Source: Tritrichomonas musculus
Taxonomy: Eukaryota > Parabasalia > Tritrichomonadida > Tritrichomonadidae
Length of the DNA: 64,000 nucleotides
Assembly (NCBI GenBank): GCA_039105265.1
Contig: JAPFFF010000010.1
Coordinates: forward strand, 1,240,001-1,304,000
Direction: 5' to 3'
Shown: piece by piece, positions 31,932 to 42,222 of the stretch
Layout of the letters: the number at the start of each line of letters is the position of its first letter
Position numbering within the stretch: the first letter of the stretch is position 1
Notes under the pieces: model-generated
Databases searched by the model: none
Told to the model about the DNA's origin: nothing
Seen by the model: only the letters and a program-made list of their open reading frames with translations
Position numbers and translations under genes: made by a program

Positions 31932-32285
31932 AATAATTATTTTTATCATATTTAATAACTGATAAATGTTTTAAATTTTCTTATGCTTTTGTATTTTCTG
32001 CTTCTAAAGTGAGAATTTCAATAACAAAAGTGAAAGTTTCAATAACAAAAGTGATAATTTCATTTATGAAAATGGATTTTTCTGTAAATTTCTTTAAATG
32101 CAATTATCATTATTGAAACTTTCACTTGGATAAATTGAATTTTATTGTAGTTTAATATGAGTTAATCATTAATATACATGCCTATTTTCAATTCTAAATA
32201 ATATTAAATAGTGAAGTGATATTTAAATTATGCCATTTTTTTCATAGAGATAAAAAACGAAACTATTTTATGTTTATTATTCGAT
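31821..32285. other. Palindrome spacer, 3' part
   Basis: Holds a ~32-base T-run (about 31899-31930) and, at about 32010-32080, two to three copies of a 21-nt unit (GTGAAAGTTTCAATAACAAAA). No gene. Confidence 0.6.
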
Positions 32286-32577
32286 TTCATCAAAATGTCA
32301 TTTTTATAAAAGAGAGGAGAATATTCAAAAGTCAATATTATAAGAGTGCACCACTGATTAAACAATTCATGCATAAGCAAAATATGATGCAAGTTCAAAT
32401 ATGATATATCATTTCAAATTCTATATCAATTTAATTTTGTGAATATATTTGTTCTCATAATTAACTTTTTGACTAGTTTATAAATAATAAATCATTCAAA
32501 AAGAATTATTAAATTATTTGGCTACCTATTCTTTATTATAATATATTATCTATATCTATTATTATGAAACAAACAAA

Positions 32578-33123
32578 TTAATTAGTAATAAGATCAGTGA
32601 AAAGGAAATTATTATTATCATTTTCGTCATCGAAAAATGAATTCATTTTGGAATATCCTTTGCCATTCCTCTTTTTATTTGCCGGTTTGATCGTGTTTTT
32701 GTTCGTGGATAACATTTCTTGTGTCAATGTGAATTGGACGTCAAACTGACCAACCATTTTACGACCTGAGCCTTTCTTATCTGATCTTTGAACTGGTTCA
32801 AGTAATTTTATTCTTTTCATTTCTGTGTTTGTAATATCATTGAATTTGGTTGGAAATTGATCTTTCGTAAGAACTGTAGAAGCAACGATAGGATCTTTCT
32901 GTGAAAAACTTTTCTTCCTCATAACAATTAAAATCCTTTCCGTTTTTTCATTGATCTTGACTGAAAAGAATGGACGTGTGGTTAACATCTTTTTAGCTTC
33001 AAAGGTGAATGCTTGTTTCTCTCCACTTGGGAGTGTCGTAACACTAACACGGAGAGTGTCATTGTCTTGAACAATTCCTTTTTGGAATTCAAATGATTGC
33101 ATTTGGATGTTTAAGCAGAGCAT
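32578..33123 (-). CDS. C2-like protein B, copy 2
   Basis: 181 aa, identical to copy 3 as far as can be read and differing from copy 1 only near the C-terminus (FLFTDL). Same initiator and leader as the other copies. Function unknown; see copy 1. Confidence 0.7.
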   Translation of the reverse strand: MLCLNIQMQSFEFQKGIVQDNDTLRVSVTTLPSGEKQAFTFEAKKMLTTRPFFSVKINEKTERILIVMRKKSFSQKDPIVASTVLTKDQFPTKFNDITNTEMKRIKLLEPVQRSDKKGSGRKMVGQFDVQFTLTQEMLSTNKNTIKPANKKRNGKGYSKMNSFFDDENDNNNFLFTDLITN

Positions 33124-33449
33124 TTTATTTAAAAATGATGTGATTTTAAGTGAATTCGTTTTTATACTCCAAATTCAATTTTTCAATATTTATTTTATTT
33201 ATTTATATTTATAATTTCTTCAATATTTCTTTTTATTTGTTTTATTTTATGTTTTTGTATATTTATTATATTGTAAAGTATTCATTAATTGTATGAACTA
33301 TCAAATATTCAGAGATTAAAAATAAAAAATAATTCAAATAAATATTAGATAAAAAAAAAATATTATAGGAAAAAAAGAATAAAGAATTAATAAAAGGCAT
33401 CATTTATTAATAATATATCGCATAAATATTCATGGTATATAAAATAAAT

Positions 33450-34095
33450 TTATAATAAGTTAAAATTCATGTAACATTTTTCTTCTGTAATTTGTTCGTA
33501 TTTACTATTCTTCTTTGGTTTACAACACTTGTTTATTTTCTTCGAAATGTTTTTATTTTCTTTATTATTTTCTTTCTTATTTGTTTTTTCTTTGTTTGAA
33601 TTCAAGTATGGTGTAGAAAATGATAATTGAACTTCCATCTGTCCAACAACTTTACGTCTCATTTGTTTATTAGCTGCACATTTTGTTTGTTCTTCTTCGA
33701 TTTGTTTTTGAAGAGGATAAAAGAGATCTAAAATTTTAATGTCTGTCATTTGAGTTCCACTCGTGATTTGTTCGATTGGAAGTTCTGTAAATTTCTTTAA
33801 ATGAATTGTTGCTGACGCAATGATTGGATCATCGCCAAGAGGGTTTTTCTTTCGGAAGACCATAACGATTTTATCTGTTTTGTTTGTAATATTCAATGAG
33901 AAAACATGATTAGATGCATTAATTTTCTTACCTTTGACATAAAAATGCTGTTTTTTTTTGTTCTGGGAAAGTCGTGATACTAACACGAACTGAATCTGAA
34001 TCATGAACGAGTTTTTCTGGAAGCTTGAATGTCAATAAATGTATGTTTAGGCCAATTTGGGAGTTTGAATTGTTTTGTGTCATTGAGGAAATCAT
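33450..34095 (-). CDS. C2-like gene A, copy 2 (same frame break)
   Basis: 646 nt from the ATG at 34095. The A9 run (T9 on the plus strand, about 33951-33959) breaks the frame exactly as in the other copies. Relative to copy 1 there are about five residue changes (T to A, VR to IK, S to T, D to N, R to S) and no new stop or indel in the ~150 codons after the run. This argues that the downstream frame is or recently was translated. Confidence 0.6.
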
Positions 34096-34595
34096 CTGAA
34101 AATAATAAAAATGAAGTCAAAATATTCCTGAAAAATTTTCTCTGAAATTGTTTTATTTTTATCAAAATTATTGATAATATATTCAATCGTTTATATTTTT
34201 ATTCTTTTATTTAAACTTTTTGATTAAATATCATTCAATTAATATTTGAATTTTTTCTATGTTTTATAAATGAAAAAAGAAAAACTATATATTAAAAATT
34301 GTTAAAGGAACAAATCATTTATTAGGATATTCCACATTTTATAACCTAATATTTTCAAAATTACATATAATTCAACTCATAATAGAAATACATGAGTAAT
34401 TCATATGACATCTTTTTTTTTTTCATTCCACATTTTACACTTTGGTAACGAAAAAAATCCATTTTATTAACCGAAATTTTCACTTTTGTTAGTGAAAATA
34501 TTTTCAATAAATAAGTGTTCACAGCTTATTTCAATAGAAAAATGAATAATTTTAAAGAGATAGAAGTAAAATTAATAGTTTCAACACAGATTTTA

Positions 34596-34856
34596 TTAAC
34601 CACCAATAATTAATGGAACAACTTCAATATTGACACCATCTGTGATACCATTTGATGTAAAGTCTGGTAAGGAATCAATTTCTTTCTTAGTGAATGATTT
34701 TCCTGCGTGAACGAATTTTTGATTATTCTTTTTGATTCCTAATTCATTTTCAACTTTTGAAGATAAATCTTTAAAATCTGTCACATCGTAGTCATGGATC
34801 TTATTATTGAATTTGATATAAACATGAGTTGTATCTATTTCAACTTTTGTTGTCAT
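34596..34856 (-). CDS. Ubiquitin-like protein C, copy 2
   Basis: 86 aa, MTTKVEIDTT...PLIIGG; differs from copy 1 at residue 8 (Asp for Asn). The upstream sequence beyond TTTTCATTTC differs from the other two copies, because the palindrome boundary falls there. See copy 1 for domain reading. Confidence 0.75.
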   Translation of the reverse strand: MTTKVEIDTTHVYIKFNNKIHDYDVTDFKDLSSKVENELGIKKNNQKFVHAGKSFTKKEIDSLPDFTSNGITDGVNIEVVPLIIGG

Positions 34857-34897
34857 TATCAAGAACAAGAATAATAATAAAAATAATGAAATGAAAA

Positions 34898-35157
34898 TTG
34901 AAATTTTAATCCAAAAATTTTTTTATTAAAATCTTTATTTTTTGGACAAGCAATTTCATATTTCAATAAAAATTTTGATTTTCAATGAATAAGGATTGAA
35001 ATTATAATGTTATTGATGAATATATAAATCGATATACGTATGTTTTGAGTTCGAACTTGTCAAATTTAATTTTGACAAGAAAAATTTTTTATTTCAAATT
35101 TTAGACATCTTTAAAAAATTTTTCTTTGATTGAATTTGTTTGACATTTTAGTCGTTT
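34898..35157. other. Spacer of the second palindrome
   Basis: 260 bp between the divergent C genes. The right two-thirds (from about 35012) is the leader of C copy 3, shared with copy 1. The left third is unique and A+T-rich. It would act as a bidirectional promoter region for two head-to-head C genes. Confidence 0.6.
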
Positions 35158-35198
35158 TTTTCATTTCATTATTTTTATTATTATTCTTGTTCTTGATA

Positions 35199-35459
35199 AT
35201 GACAACAAAAGTTGAAATAGATACAACTCATGTTTATATCAAATTCAATAATAAGATCCATGACTACGATGTGACAGATTTTAAAGATTTATCTTCAAAA
35301 GTTGAAAATGAATTAGGAATCAAAAAGAATAATCAAAAATTCGTTCACGCAGGAAAATCATTCACTAAGAAAGAAATTGATTCCTTACCAGACTTTACAT
35401 CAAATGGTATCACAGATGGTGTCAATATTGAAGTTGTTCCATTAATTATTGGTGGTTAA
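35199..35459 (+). CDS. Ubiquitin-like protein C, copy 3
   Basis: 86 aa, same protein as copy 2 (Asp8), ending PLIIGG. The leader matches copy 1 back to 35012 apart from an 8-11-nt difference in a GTCATTTTA repeat. Initiator TCATTTC at 35161. Confidence 0.75.
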   Translation: MTTKVEIDTTHVYIKFNNKIHDYDVTDFKDLSSKVENELGIKKNNQKFVHAGKSFTKKEIDSLPDFTSNGITDGVNIEVVPLIIGG

Positions 35460-35958
35460 TAAAATCTGTGTTGAAACTATTAATTTTACTTCTATCTCTT
35501 TAAAATTATTCATTTTTCTATTGAAATAAGCTGTGAACACTTATTTATTGAAAATATTTTCACTAACAAAAGTGAAAATTTCGGTTAATAAAATGGATTT
35601 TTTTCGTTACCAAAGTGTAAAATGTGGAATGAAAAAAAAAAGATGTCATATGAATTACTCATGTATTTCTATTATGAGTTGAATTATATGTAATTTTGAA
35701 AATATTAGGTTATAAAATGTGGAATATCCTAATAAATGATTTGTTCCTTTAACAATTTTTAATATATAGTTTTTCTTTTTTCATTTATAAAACATAGAAA
35801 AAATTCAAATATTAATTGAATGATATTTAATCAAAAAGTTTAAATAAAAGAATAAAAATATAAACGATTGAATATATTATCAATAATTTTGATAAAAATA
35901 AAACAATTTCAGAGAAAATTTTTCAGGAATATTTTGACTTCATTTTTATTATTTTCAG

Positions 35959-36604
35959 ATGATTTCCTCAATGACACAAAACAATTCAAACTCCCAAATT
36001 GGCCTAAACATACATTTATTGACATTCAAGCTTCCAGAAAAACTCGTTCATGATTCAGATTCAGTTCGTGTTAGTATCTCGACTTTCCCAGAACAAAAAA
36101 AAACAGCATTTTTATGTCAAAGGTAAGAAAATTAATGCATCTAATCATGTTTTCTCATTGAATATTACAAACAAAACAGATAAAATCGTTATGGTCTTCC
36201 GAAAGAAAAACCCTCTTGGCGATGATCCAATCATTGCGTCAGCAACAATTCATTTAAAGAAATTTACAGAACTTCCAATCGAACAAATCACAAGTGGAAC
36301 TCAAATGACAGACGTTAGAATTTTAGATCTTTTTTATCCTCTTCAAAAACAAATTGAAGAAGAACAAACAAAATGTGCAGCTAATAAACAAATGAGACGT
36401 AAAGTTGTTGGACAGATGGAAGTTCAATTATCATTTTCTTCACCATACTTGAATTCAAACAAAGAAAAAACAAATAAGAAAGAAAATAATAAAGAAAATA
36501 AAAACATTTCGAAGAAAATAAACAAGTGTTGTAAACCAAAGAAGAATAGGAAATACGAACAAATTACAGAAGAAAAATGTTACATGAATTTTAACTTATT
36601 ATAA
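35959..36604 (+). CDS. C2-like gene A, copy 3 (same frame break)
   Basis: 646 nt from the ATG at 35959; A9 run at about 36095-36103 with the same break. The product beyond the run matches copy 1 with two changes (T to A, D to N). Intact to the stop after MNFNLL. Confidence 0.6.
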
Positions 36605-36930
36605 ATTTATTTTATATACCATGAATATTTATGCGATATATTATTAATAAATGATGCCTTTTATTAATTCTTTATTCTTTTTTTCCTATAATATTTTGTT
36701 TTTATCTAATATTTATTTGAATTATTTTTTATTTTTAATCTCTGAATATTTGATAGTCCATACAATTAATGAATACTTTACAATATAATAAATATACAAA
36801 ATCATAAAATAAAACAAATAAAAAGAAATATTGAAGAAATTATAAATATAAATAAATAAAATAAATATTGAAAAATTGAATTTGGAGTATAAAAACGAAT
36901 TCACTTAAAATCACATCATTTTTAAATAAA

Positions 36931-37476
36931 ATGCTCTGCTTAAACATCCAAATGCAATCATTTGAATTCCAAAAAGGAATTGTTCAAGACAATGACACTC
37001 TCCGTGTTAGTGTTACGACACTCCCAAGTGGAGAGAAACAAGCATTCACCTTTGAAGCTAAAAAGATGTTAACCACACGTCCATTCTTTTCAGTCAAGAT
37101 CAATGAAAAAACGGAAAGGATTTTAATTGTTATGAGGAAGAAAAGTTTTTCACAGAAAGATCCTATCGTTGCTTCTACAGTTCTTACGAAAGATCAATTT
37201 CCAACCAAATTCAATGATATTACAAACACAGAAATGAAAAGAATAAAATTACTTGAACCAGTTCAAAGATCAGATAAGAAAGGCTCAGGTCGTAAAATGG
37301 TTGGTCAGTTTGACGTCCAATTCACATTGACACAAGAAATGTTATCCACGAACAAAAACACGATCAAACCGGCAAATAAAAAGAGGAATGGCAAAGGATA
37401 TTCCAAAATGAATTCATTTTTCGATGACGAAAATGATAATAATAATTTCCTTTTCACTGATCTTATTACTAATTAA
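36931..37476 (+). CDS. C2-like protein B, copy 3
   Basis: 181 aa; ends NNNFLFTDLITN as in copy 2. Upstream TCACTTAAAATCACATCATT leader as in copies 1 and 2. Function unknown. Confidence 0.7.
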   Translation: MLCLNIQMQSFEFQKGIVQDNDTLRVSVTTLPSGEKQAFTFEAKKMLTTRPFFSVKINEKTERILIVMRKKSFSQKDPIVASTVLTKDQFPTKFNDITNTEMKRIKLLEPVQRSDKKGSGRKMVGQFDVQFTLTQEMLSTNKNTIKPANKKRNGKGYSKMNSFFDDENDNNNFLFTDLITN

Positions 37477-37533
37477 TTTGTTTGTTTCATAATAATAGAT
37501 ATAGATAATATATTATAATAAAGAATAGATAGC

Positions 37534-38222
37534 GTTTATACATTTTATAATAATTTATATTATGTAATATATTATATAGTCAACTCTATATCAATTAAAA
37601 ATATCATAAATCTTATCATTTTGATCTTTTATTTCTTAGAATTTGATATTGTTTCTAGTTCAAATTTATTTTCCAAATCATTCATTTTCACATAAAGTAT
37701 ACTTTATATTCACTTATTCAGAAAAAACATTTTTTTATTATTGAAAATGAAAAAAAAAACAAACAGGAATGATTTTGTGAATGTCAGTTGAATTTGTTTC
37801 TAATATTGCAATTAATGGTGAACTTGGTGCATTTTTCATTTAGAAATATTTAGCAGATAATGTTGATTGATATGATTCTGCTGTTAATATTGATAATAAT
37901 TTTAACTCGAAATTTCATGAATCTTTAATAACTCATGATTTCCATTAGTTTCATTTTTTTTTTTTTTTAATGGCCGTATCATTTAAAAAAAATAATAATA
38001 CTTTTATGTGCTCTTTTTGAAATAAATGTGAAAATAAGAGTAAAACTGAATTGATAACTTATTCAAAAATAAAATAATCAATTTAAAATTTGAATGGCCA
38101 ATTCAAATTTGATAAGTGTTCAGAAAAATGTTTGATGAAGCTGGAAAAGTGCATTATCAAAAACAATCAATTTAAAAAAGAAAAAGGAAAAGGAAAAAAA
38201 AAAAATTTTATGCAGAACCTTC
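37534..38222. other. Intergenic region with one decayed frame
   Basis: Apart from the relic at 37781-37948 and an A-run near 38195, nothing was recognised. Confidence 0.5.
37781..37948 (+). pseudogene. Short decayed reading frame, family unknown
   Basis: In one frame: MSVEFVSNIAINGELGAFFI, stop, KYLADNVD, stop, YDSAVNIDNNFNSKFHESL and so on. The composition is protein-like across two in-frame stops (about 37841 and 37868), which suggests a dead gene fragment rather than chance. No family recognised. Confidence 0.4.
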
Positions 38223-40328
38223 TTACTCATCATCAGATTTGTCATCTTCATCATCAGATTTATCAGATTTATCAGACTTATCAGATTTGTCATCTTCATC
38301 AGACTTTTCAGATTCATCATCAGATGCTTCCTTTGCAGGAGGAGGTGTTTGAGCAGGTGGCTGTTGTTGTTGTTGAGCAGGAGGAGGTGTTTGAGCAGCT
38401 GGCTTCTCTTCTTGTGTAGCTGGTTTTTGCTCTTGATCTTGATCTTGTTCTTGTGGTTCTTCTGGAGGAGGAATTGATGGTTGAGGAGCCTCTACCTTTT
38501 TGACGCTAACCTTAGTGCTCAAGCCTACCAAAGGCTTTGAAACGGTGACCAATATAGGAGAAGGAGTATTAACTGTTGTCATTGCAGCGCATCCCTTGAA
38601 GATGTTGACGCCGAATCTTATTCCAGAGCAGAAGATTGTTGCCTGTGTGAGAGAGATGCAGTTGCTGAAGGCGTTGTTTCCGATGTAGGAGGTGTAGACT
38701 GGTGTTTCGATTTCAGTCAAAGCAGAGCAGCCCTTGAAAGAGTTGTTGCCGATTGTTGTGAGAGTTTCAGGGAACTCGATTTGTGCAAGTGAAGAGCAGC
38801 CGTTGAAAGCGTCATCTTTGATCTTGATCAAAGACTTGGAAAGAACAACATTCTTCAAAGATGAGCAGCCACTGAAGGCTTCTTCGTCGATGATTGTGAC
38901 TGTTGCTGGGAGTTCGATTTCAGCCAATGAAGAGCATTTTATAAATGTGGCCTTGTTGATGATTTTCAATTGGGAGGAGGCGATTTTTGCGGACTTCATT
39001 GAGGTGCAGTTAGAGAAGCTTTCCTTTGCAAGCTCTGTGACAGATGCTGGAATTTCGACGCTTTCTAATGATGTGCAGTCATGGAAGGCCGAGAGATCAA
39101 TCTTGGTAACGGATGAAGGAATTGTCACTTTTGTGGCCTTTGAACAGCCTGCAAAAGTGAATTGGTTGACCTCTGTCAAGGCTGCAGGAAGGTTTATTTC
39201 GCCAAGAGTGCTGCAGTCATTAAAGCTGTGTTCGCCAATAACTGAAACTGTTGCTGGAATGTCAATCTTTGGAAGGGCGACGCAATTTGAGAAGACAAAT
39301 TTGCCAATTTCTGTCAAATTTTGTGAAAGTTTGATCGATTCAAGCTGCTTGCAGTTGATGAAGGAGTTGTCCTCAATAACTGTGACTGTGTCTGGAAGAA
39401 CAACATCTTTAAGAGCAACACAGCCATCAAAAGTGTTGTGTGGAATCGTCTTGATCTGTGATTGGACGGTTGCCTTTGTGAGTTGCTCGCAGCCAAGGAA
39501 CAATGAATGGCCAATTTCTGTCACTGTGTCTGGTAATGTAGCTTCAAGAAGGGAGGTGCAGTGTAAGAAGCATTCTGATTGGATGCTGGTCAAGCCTGAT
39601 GACATTGTCAACTTTTTGAGAGCTTTACATTCTGCAAAGGCTTTGGCGCCAATTGATGTAACAGTGGGTGGGATTTCTATTTCTTCTAATGAGGAACAGT
39701 CTATGAAACTTGTTTCGCCAATTGAGGTAACTGTTGCTGGTGTTGCAAAAGTGGCACTTTTCAATGAGGTGCAGCCTTTGAATGAGTTATCGGCTATGCT
39801 TGTAACTGAGGCTGGAATAGTGATTTCCTGGAGAGAGCTGCAGGATTCAAAGGTGCTTTCTTTGATCTCTGTAAGTGCGGGGGAAAGTGTGGCGCTTTTG
39901 AGAGAGGTACATCCGAAAAAGGCATTTGGTTTAATCGATGTAACGGATGGGCCAATAACTACTGAATTGATGTTTTTATTCTTCTTGAATTGTGTGCCTA
40001 TCTCTGGAATGTCATAGAAAACAAGTGTAATTTGGAGATTTGGAAGCTCTTTCTCTTTGAGTTTGGATATTTGATTGAATAAGGGGCTAAATACCTTAGA
40101 GGTATAGCAGATTTCAATTGTAACTTCATTGAAAAATTTGAGGATTTGGGGGAAATCTGGTTTTTCAAGAACATGGTCGCATAAAAGATTATTGGCATCA
40201 TAGGCTGTAAGATGAATGCTTTTTTGTTCGGACTGAGAGCAAGCGCGTCTGAATACGTTTTTCATGTAATCCGAAAGAGTATCGAATCCTGGGACTTGGC
40301 TTAATTCATTATAAACTTCTTCCGACAT
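38223..40328 (-). CDS. BspA-like leucine-rich-repeat protein
   Basis: 701 aa. After a ~110-residue N-terminal region come about 20 LRR_5 repeats of 22-24 residues, each reading 'tsIgxxaFxgCssLxxixiPxsv' (for example VTSIADNSFKGCTSLKSATF). This is the Treponema/BspA-type repeat expanded in T. vaginalis as putative adhesins. The C-terminal ~110 residues are disordered: VEAPQPSIPPPEEPQEQDQD, Gln/Pro-rich TPPPAQQQQQPPAQ, then an acidic Ser/Asp/Lys tail (DKSDKSDKSDDEDD). There is no signal peptide and no transmembrane helix, unlike surface BspA proteins, so this one is probably intracellular or released by an unusual route. The N-terminal region (TAYDANNLLCDHVLEKPDFP) is BTB-like in spacing. ATG at 40328. 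Confidence 0.85.
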   Translation of the reverse strand: MSEEVYNELSQVPGFDTLSDYMKNVFRRACSQSEQKSIHLTAYDANNLLCDHVLEKPDFPQILKFFNEVTIEICYTSKVFSPLFNQISKLKEKELPNLQITLVFYDIPEIGTQFKKNKNINSVVIGPSVTSIKPNAFFGCTSLKSATLSPALTEIKESTFESCSSLQEITIPASVTSIADNSFKGCTSLKSATFATPATVTSIGETSFIDCSSLEEIEIPPTVTSIGAKAFAECKALKKLTMSSGLTSIQSECFLHCTSLLEATLPDTVTEIGHSLFLGCEQLTKATVQSQIKTIPHNTFDGCVALKDVVLPDTVTVIEDNSFINCKQLESIKLSQNLTEIGKFVFSNCVALPKIDIPATVSVIGEHSFNDCSTLGEINLPAALTEVNQFTFAGCSKATKVTIPSSVTKIDLSAFHDCTSLESVEIPASVTELAKESFSNCTSMKSAKIASSQLKIINKATFIKCSSLAEIELPATVTIIDEEAFSGCSSLKNVVLSKSLIKIKDDAFNGCSSLAQIEFPETLTTIGNNSFKGCSALTEIETPVYTSYIGNNAFSNCISLTQATIFCSGIRFGVNIFKGCAAMTTVNTPSPILVTVSKPLVGLSTKVSVKKVEAPQPSIPPPEEPQEQDQDQEQKPATQEEKPAAQTPPPAQQQQQPPAQTPPPAKEASDDESEKSDEDDKSDKSDKSDKSDDEDDKSDDE

Positions 40329-40654
40329 TTCGAAAAGTAAATTATCGGTAAAACCATGTTCTCTTTCAATTTCTCACAATAAAGGTAAAAAATTGATTCT
40401 TTGAAATTATTAATATATATTTAATATTTACATTAAATAATATATAAATATGCTTTAATTATATAGAATCTATCTTAAAATTGATAAATAAAACTTATGA
40501 AATGTTTATTATATAAGATATTCTTAATATATATTTATGGTTTCAATAGATGAAAATTTTCAACACCACTTTTTCAAAAGATGTTCGATTAAAAATATTG
40601 GATTTTGATGAATATCTAAAGAGCTTTAAAACATCAAAATATAATATTTAATAA
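40329..40654. other. A+T-rich intergenic region
   Basis: No feature recognised. Confidence 0.55.
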
Positions 40655-41119
40655 TCATGATTGGAAGAGTATTACTAAAAATTCACCAATTTCAAAGCTT
40701 ATATAGTTACTTTTTTGAACAGAGTAAGCATACTTTGCATTTAAAAGAATGCTACAGTTCCAAACGCCACCATACTTTGCTTCGAATTGACTTTTGATAT
40801 GTTTGGCACGGCTCATGTTACTCGTCATATTCTCCATAGCATATTTAGCGCACTCGAGGGCATAGTCATCTTTTTCTTTGCCGGCACTCATTACAATTTC
40901 GCTTGAACCGTACGATCCTTTGTTGGCTAAATAAACACTTCTTTCATAAAACTTGTCACATTTGATTTTGTATAAATCTTTAATTTGTTTAATTTCTTGT
41001 TTTTGAAAATCATCCATTTGCTTCAATTCATTTCTCAATTTTTGCATGTTGTCGTTTATACTATTCAAGGCTTCAGAAATCTCCTTATCATAGCTTGTGT
41101 TATCAAGAGAATCAGTCAT
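40655..41119 (-). CDS. LC8-type dynein light chain domain with N-terminal coiled coil
   Basis: 154 aa. Residues about 86-154 match the DYNLL/LC8 fold: ECAKYAMENMTSNMSRAKHI, then QFEAKYGGVWNCSILLN (the K(K/E)FDxKYxxxWHCIVG motif) and NYISFEIGEFLVILFQS (FIYFYLGQVAILLFKS). Canonical LC8 is ~89 aa; here an extra ~75 residues precede it (ISEALNSINDNMQKLRNELK, KQEIKQIKDLYK), predicted helical coiled coil. LC8 dimers bind short linear motifs in the dynein intermediate chain and many partners. The W-N-C for W-H-C change is within the core strand. Probably cytoplasmic or flagellar-associated. ATG at 41119. Confidence 0.75.
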   Translation of the reverse strand: MTDSLDNTSYDKEISEALNSINDNMQKLRNELKQMDDFQKQEIKQIKDLYKIKCDKFYERSVYLANKGSYGSSEIVMSAGKEKDDYALECAKYAMENMTSNMSRAKHIKSQFEAKYGGVWNCSILLNAKYAYSVQKSNYISFEIGEFLVILFQS

Positions 41120-41317
41120 TTTAGCCCTTTTTTTATTCTCTCAATTTTTCATTTTCTTATATATGAAATATCTTTGATAAAATTAGATCTATAAGCGTTA
41201 TTACTTACGTATAAAAAAGCAATAATAAGATTAACTTACAAAATATTAATTAATAAATAAACAAAGATTTAAAATTATTCATAATTCATTAGTACGATTA
41301 ATATTTTCAATTTGAGA
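41120..41317. other. Short intergenic region
   Basis: No feature recognised. Confidence 0.5.
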
Positions 41318-41890
41318 TAGGGGGTGTAACGATAGAAAATTTTCAATAAATTGAGATAAAAAATCAAATATCTATAGGATTTCCTTGAAAAGCATATAGT
41401 TAAAATACATATTAAAAACTATAAATAAAAAATAAATTCAATTGATCAAAAGCCTACAAGAAGTCGAGTAAACACTTTTTAAATTTCTGAAGCTTGCCCT
41501 TCTGAGGTTTTAAAAAATACGTTCGGTGATAAACTTTTTCAATATAAGAGACCAAGAAAAAAAATCAATTACGTTTTACGATTATCTCTACTATGATATT
41601 TCATAGTATAAAATATAGTATATACTATTATATATATTGATAAATGATAAAATAATCCTTTATTTCATTTTTATCTTTTATTTAATTCTATCATTCAGAA
41701 ATACAAAATTCCAAATAAACAAACAGAGCTTTTGAAAAATGAAAAGTGTATACTTGACTTCTGATGGATGAAAGGAAATAAAAAATATTTTTTCTGATTC
41801 TATATTTTGTATATATTATAAATATATACTTTTTATAAATTTTAAATAAGTAGGTGAAAAAAAAATCGTTATCTATCGTTACTCCCCCTA
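41318..41890. mobile_element. 573-bp terminal-inverted-repeat element, non-coding
   Basis: Ends TAGGGGGTGTAACGATAG (41318-41335) and the complement of 41873-41890, TAGGGGGAGTAACGATAG, match at 17 of 18. The interior has no open frame of note. A target duplication is not clean: the flanks share only ATTTTGAGA-like sequence at slightly different distances. The G-rich end is like those of Mutator-type elements, but this is only a guess. Confidence 0.6.
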
Positions 41891-42008
41891 ATATTTTGAG
41901 ATTTTTGAAATTTCAAAGGATTTATTATAATAAAGATTATATATCTCAATTGAAAAGCAATATTAAGTTAATATTATTATAAATATAAATTTTAAAATAT
42001 AATTAGTA

Positions 42009-42156
42009 GCCCTTCGGCGGTTTTGTAAAATACGGCTATTTGGTCGTTCATTGAATAGTTTATTTTACAAAATTTCTACGGCACACGGCAAAAGTGCAAC
42101 TTTTTGAATACTTTACATAAAAAAATCTTCAATTACGGCATACGGCCGAAAGGGAT
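42009..42156. mobile_element. 148-bp MITE with a 12-bp direct repeat
   Basis: Ends GCCCTTCGGC and the complement of GCCGAAAGGG (one-base bulge) lie between perfect direct repeats ATATAATTAGTA at 41997-42008 and 42157-42168. An inner inverted pair (GTTTTGTAAAATA / TATTTTACAAAAT) makes the left half fold into a hairpin. G+C content is well above the surroundings. Confidence 0.65.
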
Positions 42157-42222
42157 ATATAATTAGTATATATAAAATCAAAAAAATATTATTTTTATTT
42201 TTATTTAATAAGATATTATCAA

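Larger units (their letters stand above)
32286..34203. repeat. Right arm of the first palindrome
   Basis: Complementary to 29455-31372 with few differences. From 32521 to 34203 it is also part of the left arm of the second palindrome, so this block is shared by two overlapping inverted repeats. Confidence 0.9.
32521..34897. repeat. Left arm of the second large palindrome (2,377 bp)
   Basis: Inverted and nearly identical to 35158-37533 (2,376 bp); carries B, A and C on the minus strand. The spacer 34898-35157 is only 260 bp. Confidence 0.9.
35158..37533. repeat. Right arm of the second palindrome
   Basis: Complementary to 32521-34897; carries C, A and B on the plus strand. Its A-B part (from about 35852) is also a direct repeat of 29455-31137. 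Identity ends at AATAGATAGC (37533). Confidence 0.9.

Noticed and set aside
38734-40017. 427-codon plus-strand open frame
   Set aside because: Antisense shadow of the LRR gene; the repeats keep it open.
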